Assembly: GCA_934636245.1 (NCBI GenBank)
Contig: CAKUAI010000005.1
Span: 129,653 to 193,652, forward strand
Direction of reading: 5' to 3'
Source of the DNA: an uncultured Coriobacteriales bacterium
Lineage (GTDB): Bacteria; Actinomycetota; Coriobacteriia; Coriobacteriales; UMGS124
DNA length: 64,000 nt
The position numbers were made by a program, and so were the translations under genes. The notes under the pieces are model-generated. The model made no database searches, had not been told where the DNA came from, and worked only from the letters and a program-made list of their open reading frames with translations. This document shows, in pieces, positions 57,992 through 64,000 of this stretch (position 1 is its first letter; every line of letters begins with the position of its first letter).

Positions 57992-59608
57992 ATGATTGCG
58001 ACGTCGACTGCCAAGGAAACCTCGTCTTTTGGTCCCATTTCCCGCAGACACTTTGCCTGCGCTGCCGCTTGCGCCCTCGTAGGGGCAACGGCGCTTCCTG
58101 TTCTCGCATTGGCCGATCAGGCGGGGGGAACTCCTCCTGACATGCCCTCCGACGGTGGCCAAGGCGGCCCCGGCGGCGAGCCCCCGCAGGGCGCGCAGCC
58201 CGGCGGCCCCGGTGGCGCCGACACGATGACCTTTGATTATTCAGGCACGTACACGGCGGCCTTTACCGCCGACGGGCAGGAGGCCGACGCCCAGGGCGAG
58301 GCAATCGAGGCCACCGAGACCGACCAGAACGGCGTCCTTGCCCAAAATGCAGGTATTGCAGTGCTGCGGGACTGCACGATTGCGAAGTCCGGCGACGACA
58401 CCGACGGTGACCGCTGCAACTTCTACGGCGCAAACTCCATCGTTTTGGCTGTGAACGAAGGATCCCAGGTCGCTCTCAACGGATGCACGTTGAGCGCCAC
58501 GAGCGAAGGCTCGAACGGCGTCTTTGCCACCGACTCGGGCGTGGCGTTCGTCAACGACTGCGGCATCGACACCTCTGCCGGCAACTCCCGCGGCTTGGAC
58601 GCAACCTATGCCGGCGTTGTGGTCGCCTCGCAGGTCGACATCGCAACCGAGGGCGACCACTGCGCGGCCGTTGCGACCGACCGCGGCGGCGGAACCATTT
58701 CCGTTGTCGGTGGCACCTTCTCTACGGCCGGCTCCGGTTCGCCCCTTCTGTACTCCACGGGCAACATCCAGGTGAACGGCGTCATGGGCACCGCATCTGC
58801 CAGCCAGATCGCTGGTATGGAGGGTCTCAACACCATCCTTATCAACAACAGCGAGCTTGAGAGCACAAATGCCGGCCTCACGGGTTCGGACCCGATTGCC
58901 AACGGCGTCATCATCTATCAGTCCACCTCGGGCGATGCCGAGGCTACCACGGGCGATACGGCGACCTTCCAGGTGGCGTCCTCCACGCTCAAGAGCGCCG
59001 TTACCTCGGGCACCATGTTCTATTTCACCAACACCACGGCAAACGTCGTTCTGTCCAACACCGTGCTCGATTTTGATTCCACATCCAACAAGCTTGCCTA
59101 TGTTGCCGGCAACGACGCGAACAACTGGGGCACACCGGGCAGCAACGGTGCCCAGGTGAACTTCACCGCCACAAACCAGCAGCTCGAAGGTGATGTGTGT
59201 GTAGATACGACCTCGACGTTCAACCTGTACCTGCTCAACGCAAGCACCTGGAGCGGCTCGGCAAGCATCGAGGACAACGCCAACGGCGCCATCAGCTCGG
59301 CTCCGCTCGGCGTGTACGTGGATGGGTCTTCTACCTGGACCGTTACGGCCAATGCGCACCTGAGCATGCTCAGTGTGGCCTCAGGTGGTCGCGTTGTCGA
59401 CGCCGATGGTAACACGGTGACCGTCATCGCGGGTGGGCAGACCGTCGTCCAGGGCACCTCGGGCGTCACCGTTACCGTTGACGGCGGCTACACCAGCGAC
59501 TTCGTTATGACCAGCGCCAACGAGCTCGCGAGCGAGACCTACGACCGCAGCGCCTTCGACGAGTTCTTCGGCACCTCCACCGCATGGACGATGGGCCAGG
59601 TGGCGTAA
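57992..59608 (+). CDS. Tat-exported repeat-rich protein, probable beta-helix
   Basis: 538 aa from ATG 57992 (AAAGGAG upstream). Twin-arginine signal (ISRRHFACAAACALVG). A Gly/Pro/Gln-rich linker (about 45-75) follows. The rest is built of short beta-strand repeats rich in Thr, Ser, Asn, Ala and Val (for example SIVLAVNEGSQVALNGCTLS, GVAFVNDCGIDTSAGNSRG), typical of right-handed beta-helix proteins of the pectin-lyase or adhesin kind. No cell-wall anchor is visible. It may bind or modify polysaccharide, or form a surface structure. It lies after the two-component system, but without an operon link. Confidence 0.78.
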   Translation: MIATSTAKETSSFGPISRRHFACAAACALVGATALPVLALADQAGGTPPDMPSDGGQGGPGGEPPQGAQPGGPGGADTMTFDYSGTYTAAFTADGQEADAQGEAIEATETDQNGVLAQNAGIAVLRDCTIAKSGDDTDGDRCNFYGANSIVLAVNEGSQVALNGCTLSATSEGSNGVFATDSGVAFVNDCGIDTSAGNSRGLDATYAGVVVASQVDIATEGDHCAAVATDRGGGTISVVGGTFSTAGSGSPLLYSTGNIQVNGVMGTASASQIAGMEGLNTILINNSELESTNAGLTGSDPIANGVIIYQSTSGDAEATTGDTATFQVASSTLKSAVTSGTMFYFTNTTANVVLSNTVLDFDSTSNKLAYVAGNDANNWGTPGSNGAQVNFTATNQQLEGDVCVDTTSTFNLYLLNASTWSGSASIEDNANGAISSAPLGVYVDGSSTWTVTANAHLSMLSVASGGRVVDADGNTVTVIAGGQTVVQGTSGVTVTVDGGYTSDFVMTSANELASETYDRSAFDEFFGTSTAWTMGQVA

Positions 59609-59985
59609 TCGTCGTTTGGGTGTGTGATTCCCGCCTGCTTTCCCATGCGCTCAGGGGCGTGATTTGCGTCGGCGCCGATTGCGCCTCTTGTCTGCCTGCT
59701 TTCCCATGCGTTCGGGGGTGTGCTGCTGCCCTGGCTGTTCGAACAATCGTCGCTCGGGCCTCGTCATCCTCCTTCTTACCTGCCTGCTTTTTCACCTCCC
59801 TGCCTCCCTGCTCGTCATCAAGGCCCGCCGTTTCCTCCGGGGACGTCGGGCTTTGCTCGTTTTCGGCTCCAAAATTTCTCTCCCAGCATGTTGTCCTCAC
59901 AACAGACGACGAAATTATTGCCGTTTTACAATTTTTTCAGCCGGCCTTCAAAAGTGGTCGGCCTAACCGGGGAGAGGAGACACCC
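59609..59985. other. Intergenic region before nrfA
   Basis: About 380 bp, pyrimidine-rich on the plus strand, without a supported gene; in particular no nrfH. AT-rich sequence at 59908-59940 (AAATTATTGCCGTTTTACAA) probably holds the nrfA promoter. Confidence 0.45.
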
Positions 59986-61464
59986 ATGCAGGTCAAGAAG
60001 ACGAGATTTGCCGCCGTAGCAGGAACATGCCTGGCATGCATGCTGGCTTTTGCCGGCGTTGCCGCCATCGCCTCGGGCGAGGAACAAAAGGCAGCCGGCG
60101 ACGGCCAGGCCCAGGAAGTCATCGCCGACGCCGCCTTCGAGTACGACCAGTATGGCGTGATTGATGCTTCGTACTGGGCCGACAAGTTCCCGCTCGAGTA
60201 CAACTCCTACCTCATGACCGCCATGGACGTGCCGCTTGAGTACGGCGAGTACATCGCCGAGGGCAACGTCGACACCACTTCGGTTGGCACCGAGCTGCTC
60301 GAGGGCGACTATACCTCCACCAAGGTCAACTTCCTTGACGAGGACCAGTACCCCGAGATCAAGACCCTCGGCAAGGGCTACGGCTATGCCAAGTATTACA
60401 CCGAGCCGGGCGGCCACGCCTACTCGGTGTGGGTCGTCGCGAACAACGGCCGCCTGGGCGACCTCTCCGAGTCGAAGGGCAAGGTGTCTTGCTATGCCTG
60501 CAAGACCCCGCAGGTGCACTTCGATGCCGCCAACTACGAGGGCGAGGGCAGCTATTGGACTCAGCCCATCACCGAGTACAAGGACGCCTTCACCGAGAAC
60601 GTCTCTTGCGCAAACTGCCACGAGAACGAGGACCCCACGACCAACGCGGTGCTTCGCGAGGACTGGATCCGCGCCATGGGCGACGACCTCGATGAAACCA
60701 CGGTTGCCAACGCCGCCTGCGGTCAGTGCCACTGCGACTACTCCATGGCCCCCGCGGTTGAAGAGGGCTCCGACGCGCCGTTTGAGTCCGGCGAGCCGGT
60801 CAGTCCCTACTATGGCGGCCTTGCCAGCATGAACGCCGAGGATGCGCTCGCCTTCTATGACGAGTACGGCTTCTCCGACTGGACATACGCCTCCACTGGC
60901 GCTGAGATGCTCGCCGTGCGTCACGCCGAGTTCGAGTTCAACTACGGCGCCAACCCCAGCCCCATGGCCCAGATGGGCTATACCTGCGCCGACTGCCACA
61001 TGGGCACGGTTGTCGACGAGGAAACGGGCGTTGAGTACACCGACCACAACATCCAGAGCCCTCTCGACAAGCCTGAGCTCCTCGCTTCCTGCAACACCTG
61101 CCATACCGACCTGGCCAGTGAGGTCAAGGGCATCCAGGAAGACATCGACGGCCGCACCCATGAGCTGGGCCTGCGCGCCGAGCAGTTCATCTTCAACTTC
61201 GAGGACAAGGTCGCCATTCCCGACGCCGACGGCAACCTCGTCTTCGACATGGACACCGCCCTTGCCAGCGGCCTGACGGAAGACCAGGTTACAAGGCTCC
61301 AGGAGATTCAGCGTTATGCCTGCTACTACTGGAATTTTGCCGCTGCCGAGAATTCTGAGGGCGCCCACAACCCCGACATGTTCAATGACCTGCTCGAGAA
61401 GGGTAACGCTCTGCTCGACGAGGCCGACGAAATCCTCGGCGTCTCTTCTATCGTTGAAGCATAG
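59986..61464 (+). CDS. nrfA: Ammonia-forming cytochrome c nitrite reductase (NrfA type)
   Basis: 492 aa from ATG 59986 (GGGGAGAGGAG upstream). Export signal at residues 7-30. The catalytic haem site is CYACK (169-173), with lysine as ligand as in NrfA. Four CxxCH motifs follow: CANCH (208), CGQCH (245), CADCH (334) and CNTCH (369). The segment VRHAEFEFNYGANPSPMAQMG before the fourth carries the active-site histidine pattern. It reduces nitrite (or sulfite and other N-oxides) to ammonia outside the membrane. The usual quinol-oxidising partner NrfH is not encoded next to it, so the electron supply is open. Confidence 0.92.
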   Translation: MQVKKTRFAAVAGTCLACMLAFAGVAAIASGEEQKAAGDGQAQEVIADAAFEYDQYGVIDASYWADKFPLEYNSYLMTAMDVPLEYGEYIAEGNVDTTSVGTELLEGDYTSTKVNFLDEDQYPEIKTLGKGYGYAKYYTEPGGHAYSVWVVANNGRLGDLSESKGKVSCYACKTPQVHFDAANYEGEGSYWTQPITEYKDAFTENVSCANCHENEDPTTNAVLREDWIRAMGDDLDETTVANAACGQCHCDYSMAPAVEEGSDAPFESGEPVSPYYGGLASMNAEDALAFYDEYGFSDWTYASTGAEMLAVRHAEFEFNYGANPSPMAQMGYTCADCHMGTVVDEETGVEYTDHNIQSPLDKPELLASCNTCHTDLASEVKGIQEDIDGRTHELGLRAEQFIFNFEDKVAIPDADGNLVFDMDTALASGLTEDQVTRLQEIQRYACYYWNFAAAENSEGAHNPDMFNDLLEKGNALLDEADEILGVSSIVEA

Positions 61465-61523
61465 CGCCGTCTTGTTTTCCGCATAGTGACACCAGCCTGC
61501 GTTCTAGTCGCTGGCACATAATC

Positions 61524-61568
61524 GCCCCTGTTTCCCGGCGCAAGTACGGATCGCCGGGAAACAGGGGC
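61524..61568. terminator. Perfect 17-bp terminator hairpin after nrfA
   Basis: GCCCCTGTTTCCCGGCG (61524-61540) pairs with its exact complement (61552-61568) around 11 bases. It lies between the converging nrfA and TIM-barrel genes and likely works in both directions. Confidence 0.85.
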
Positions 61569-61616
61569 TCTTGGTATGACGCGCGCCTATCGTTTCGAGG
61601 GACTCGGCCTTTGTGC

Positions 61617-62417
61617 TTAACCCTCGCGATACCTGTTCATCATCGCGTGCTGCAGGTCCTGAGCGCTCGGCGGCGTCCAGGAAACGGCGTCGGCACCAGC
61701 GGCGACGGTGGCAAGGATGCTCTCGCCGGTTTTGCCACCGGAGGCCACGATGGGCATTTCGGGATGACGTGCACGAATGCTTGCGACAACCTCTGCCGTG
61801 CGCGCGCCTGCGGCAACGTTGAGGATGGCCGCGCCGGCCATGATCTTGTTGTCAACGTCCTCGTCATCTGCCAGCACTGTTGCCATCACGGGAATATCGA
61901 TGACCGCCATGGTGCTCTCTACCGTCTCGGCACTGGCGGGGGCATTGAGCACGACGCCGGCTGCGCCTTGCATCTCGGCCATCATGGCAAGCTCCACAAC
62001 GCGCGAACCCGTGGTGGTGCCGCCGCCGACGCCCACGAAAATGGGCTGCTGGGCCACGGTAAGCAGGGCCTGCGTGATGATGGGCTCGCCGGTAAAGGGA
62101 TAGACGGCGAGGATAGCATCGGCATTGCAGTTACGGATAACCGCCACATCGGTCGTGTAAGCAAGCGACTTGATGTTGCGTCCTTTGATGGTGATGCCTG
62201 GGCAAACCGCAACCTCTTCGGGGACACGCGCGATAGGGGAGGTCAGACGGCCTTCGATGCGCACGCCGGAGGCGCTACGCTCAACCTTGAGCGACGTCGA
62301 GTGCTGCTCGGGGGCGTTTGGGCTGCTCGGGCTGAAGAGGGTCTTCAACCCGGCATGAACCCCTGAGGTATGTATGCGCCCCCTACCAGCCGGGCCCTTT
62401 TCGTTGTCTTCACTCAT
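61617..62417 (-). CDS. TIM-barrel protein of unknown function
   Basis: 266 aa; the start overlaps the MarR stop by four bases (ATGA). After an N-terminal part of about 60 residues, the pattern of alternating strands and helices suggests a beta/alpha barrel: DAILAVYPFTGEPIITQALL, PIFVGVGGGTTTGSRVVELA, GAAGVVLNAPASAETVES and MPIVASGGKTGESILATVAAGADAVSW. The last two Gly-rich loops look like a phosphate-binding site, as in ThiG- or NanE-like enzymes. I cannot name the reaction. It is in an operon with, and probably controlled by, the MarR regulator. Confidence 0.75.
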   Translation of the reverse strand: MSEDNEKGPAGRGRIHTSGVHAGLKTLFSPSSPNAPEQHSTSLKVERSASGVRIEGRLTSPIARVPEEVAVCPGITIKGRNIKSLAYTTDVAVIRNCNADAILAVYPFTGEPIITQALLTVAQQPIFVGVGGGTTTGSRVVELAMMAEMQGAAGVVLNAPASAETVESTMAVIDIPVMATVLADDEDVDNKIMAGAAILNVAAGARTAEVVASIRARHPEMPIVASGGKTGESILATVAAGADAVSWTPPSAQDLQHAMMNRYREG

Positions 62418-63034
62418 CGAGTGCTTCCTTCCACAATCGTGCGCTCAACCTGAACATGGCTGGTACGCATGGGTATTTCTTCTTCAGGCGCATCGGGGTG
62501 CGTGAGGTTGAAGAACTCATGCATGGCGCGGCGCCGCTCGGCAAACTCATCGTTGGAGGACTTGGATTCGGCATTCTGAATGATGCGCCGCAGATACTCA
62601 TCGAACTGCGCAAGTTCCTGCTCATTAAGGCAATCAAGCACATCGGGCATTCCGTCGTCATCGTCGCGCATTCGGTTCAGAGCCTCACGACCCTTACGCG
62701 TGAGAGAAACGCAGACCTGGCCCGCCCCTGAAGGAGAGGGCTTGCGTGCAATAAGGTCTCTCGCTTCGAGTTTGGAGAGCAAATCGGTCACGGCTTGGCG
62801 GCTCATGCCCAGGATGTAGCCCAAATCCCTGGATGTCGTCTCGCTGGTGCCCGGGTTGAGACCCAAGATGCCCAGAAGGCGTCCTTGGCCATGCAGGCCC
62901 GGCATATCTGAATCGAGCTCATCGCGATGAAAATGATGCACGAGCTTTGAGCGGCCCACGTGCAGTTTTGCCTGTATAAGAAGGGCGTTGAGCTCACGTA
63001 TCTGATTTATGATTTCGGCTTTGGTGGCGTCCAT
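62414..63034 (-). CDS. MarR-family regulator
   Basis: 206 aa from ATG 63034, with AGGAGG 8 bp upstream; a TTG two codons earlier is possible. Winged-helix core: GQGRLLGILGLNPGTSETTSR (recognition region shortened here to RLLGILGLNPGTSE), LGYILGMSRQAVTDLLSKLEAR, then the wing KPSPSGAGQVCVSLTRKG. The N-terminus has HFHRDELDSD, and the C-terminal 50 residues are acidic and longer than usual. It is first in the operon with the TIM-barrel gene and probably represses it. Confidence 0.88.
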   Translation of the reverse strand: MDATKAEIINQIRELNALLIQAKLHVGRSKLVHHFHRDELDSDMPGLHGQGRLLGILGLNPGTSETTSRDLGYILGMSRQAVTDLLSKLEARDLIARKPSPSGAGQVCVSLTRKGREALNRMRDDDDGMPDVLDCLNEQELAQFDEYLRRIIQNAESKSSNDEFAERRRAMHEFFNLTHPDAPEEEIPMRTSHVQVERTIVEGSTR

Positions 63035-63070
63035 CGCCAAATCCTCCTTTATTCAAATAGCTACGAGCGA

Positions 63071-63106
63071 ATCTATATACGTCGATGTATCCGCAAGTAT
63101 ATACCC
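63071..63106 (-). promoter_or_regulatory. Promoter/operator of the MarR operon
   Basis: TATATAC at 63074-63080 and the palindrome GTATATAC at 63097-63104 stand about two helical turns apart, 40-70 bp before the MarR start. They could be a pair of operator sites overlapping the -10 region. Confidence 0.45.
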
Positions 63107-63139
63107 GCAGCTTGCACACGTATGTCCTAATGCACGAAG

Positions 63140-63153
63140 GGAGCAATTGCTCC
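63140..63153. promoter_or_regulatory. 14-bp perfect palindrome
   Basis: GGAGCAATTGCTCC lies in the intergenic region upstream of the MarR gene. It may be an additional regulator site. The rest of 63154-63290 shows nothing recognisable. Confidence 0.3.
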
Positions 63154-63305
63154 GACAAGTGCCTGGGGAATCGACGGTTTCTATGTTGTATGACTGGAAA
63201 ACGTGCCTGGCACTGGGTGGGGCCTTGAAAGCGAGGTCGGAGGAGCACAACCTTTTGAATGCGAAGTGGGCCTAGTCGAGGTACGGATAGGGGTAGGAGG
63301 TCCCT

Positions 63306-63413
63306 TTGGACTCGTCGGTCTCCTGCGTCACCGCAATCGTCGGCGTCCTCGCCGTGGGCATCGTGCTTTGCATCAAGGCCAACATCGCCCGCCGTCAGGC
63401 CGCAGCGAAGTAA
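63306..63413 (+). CDS. Possible 35-aa single-pass membrane protein
   Basis: TTG start at 63306 with AGGAGG 5 bp upstream, stop TAA at 63411. The sequence starts MDSSVSCVTAIVGVLAVG, continues IVLCIKANIARRQAAAK. One membrane segment and a basic tail give the positive-inside layout of small membrane proteins. A terminator follows 30 bp later. It vaguely recalls FeoB-associated Cys-rich membrane proteins, but the cysteine tail is missing. The ribosome site and terminator are the main support. Confidence 0.5.
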   Translation: MDSSVSCVTAIVGVLAVGIVLCIKANIARRQAAAK

Positions 63414-63443
63414 GACAGATAAGAACTGGCACCCGCCTTTTTG

Positions 63444-63482
63444 AGCCCGCATCCCCAGGTTGCCTTGGGGCGCGGGCTTTTC
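63444..63482 (+). terminator. Terminator of the small membrane protein gene
   Basis: AGCCCGC...CCCCAGG pairs with CCTTGGGG...GCGGGCT (one mismatch), followed by TTTTC. Confidence 0.8.
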
Positions 63483-64000
63483 GATGTCGGCGAGGGAGGA
63501 CCGCTCGGGTGAAGAACTGCGGGCAGACTAGCCCGCTGTATTGGCCGAGGCATAGTCTGGCCGTGATAAGATGACAAATTGCGCGGCGCCGCGTTCGATA
63601 ACGGGTGGCCCTGCGATGCGCGCGGGCTCTTGTGCCGCCTGTTCGTTGAGCGGAGCCGGCTCCCACTATATATGCAAGACATACGAGGCCCGCTTTCCCG
63701 CAAGGGAGGCGGGCCGTGTGCGGCAAGGGGGCCGTTGGAGATCGGCGGGGAGAAGGGGCGGCGCAGGGCGGAGCGAGCGGCCGTGGCCACCGTGCTGGCG
63801 CGGGCTTGCCCAGGGGCAGCCGCGCCCTTCCTTGGCCGGGAAACCCGCCCAACCTAATCATTCTTCCCCAGTTTGTGTGCGTCCCGTGGAGCGCCCTCCC
63901 CGCCCTTGCGCCCGCCCTGCGCGTGCGTGTATAGTTCTCCCTCGCGCCGCACCCCAGTGGGGCGGCCGCGCGAACCCCGAGAACCGGATACTGCGGAAGA
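63483..64000. other. Non-coding right end
   Basis: No supported gene. It contains a hairpin (GGCCCGCTTTCCC with GGGAGGCGGGCC, 63687-63715), GC-rich sequence, and a promoter-like stretch at 63906-63935 pointing out of the window. Confidence 0.5.
63906..63935 (+). promoter_or_regulatory. Strong promoter-like sequence at the right edge
   Basis: TTGCGC (63906-63911) and TATAGT (63930-63935) are 18 bp apart. A GC-rich hairpin (CCGCACCCCAGTGGGGCGGC) follows, and the window ends in CCGAGAACCGGATACTGCGG. Such sequence is reminiscent of leaders of stable RNA operons, but no RNA gene is inside the window, so this is a guess. Confidence 0.35.

Noticed and set aside
59609..59985. Open frames before nrfA as a possible NrfH
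   Set aside because: They have no CxxCH motif, no credible ribosome site and a composition typical of non-coding pyrimidine-rich sequence.
1..64000. tRNA, rRNA, transposase or phage genes
   Set aside because: I looked for acceptor/T-loop patterns, conserved rRNA segments, DDE-type or serine/tyrosine recombinase motifs and found none. A tRNA scan and profile search would be needed to exclude them fully.

Overview
The window is GC-rich, densely coded and rich in exported redox proteins. It has flavin reductases with twin-arginine signals, a DMSO-reductase-family molybdoenzyme with its chaperone, CxxCH multihaem proteins, an NrfA-type nitrite reductase, and three membrane-spanning LuxR-type regulators, two of them transcribed divergently from a reductase. 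This combination is typical of anaerobic gut Actinobacteria of the class Coriobacteriia, most likely Eggerthellaceae. That placement is inferred from gene families and neighbourhoods; there is no rRNA or other marker in the window to confirm it.

Layout. 1-11.6 kb: a LuxR-type regulator cut by the left edge, a flavocytochrome with two C-terminal haem motifs, a purine-salvage pair (NCS2 permease and guanine deaminase), a FeoA-FeoB fusion and a second LuxR-type regulator. 11.8-17.3 kb: a molybdoenzyme operon (catalytic subunit, four-cluster ferredoxin, unknown protein with two winged-helix-like repeats, TorD-type chaperone). 17.8-33.5 kb: the most unusual part. Two copies of a module each contain a triheme cytochrome fused to a sulfite-oxidase-like domain, a small exported sulfite-oxidase-like partner, and MerR and AraC-type regulators. 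Between them lies a compact minus-strand operon (rhodanese-like exported protein, small basic protein, GNAT acyltransferase, acyl-AMP ligase, acyl carrier protein, and a free-standing copy of the sulfite-oxidase Ig-like domain). At the right end the same Ig-like domain is fused to a tyrosine phosphatase. 33.6-36.5 kb: a GntR/ABC transporter operon and a toxin-antitoxin pair. 36.6-39.6 kb: an iron/cobalamin-type ABC transporter in decay (truncated permease, frameshifted ATPase, frameshifted binding protein). 40-43 kb: a nitroreductase, small DUF4160/DUF2442-type genes and several repeat families. 43-50.2 kb: a second flavin reductase with divergent LuxR regulator, RidA, a CPA2 antiporter and a one-chain serine ammonia-lyase. 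50.4-57.6 kb: AI-2E-type permease, DUF3267 and SIMPL proteins, then a redox cluster (CD1871A-like microprotein, 4Fe-4S membrane protein, TlpA-like lipoprotein) divergent from a two-component system. 57.9-63.4 kb: a Tat-exported repeat-rich surface protein, NrfA, a TIM-barrel protein with a MarR regulator, and a small membrane protein. The last 600 bases contain no clear gene but end with a strong promoter-like sequence.

Three repeat families stand out: a three-arm 87-bp element (copies at 3.5, 9.9 and 17.5 kb); a hairpin with an identical 60-base core and outer stems that differ but still pair (40.8, 42.7 and 43.0 kb); and a 41-bp-period array (41.8-42.2 kb). No transposase, phage gene, CRISPR array, tRNA or rRNA gene was found.

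Functionally the window reads as a set of separately regulated anaerobic electron-accepting enzymes placed outside the membrane, with matching sensors, plus iron and purine uptake. The 17.8-33.5 kb island is the best candidate for an undescribed system.
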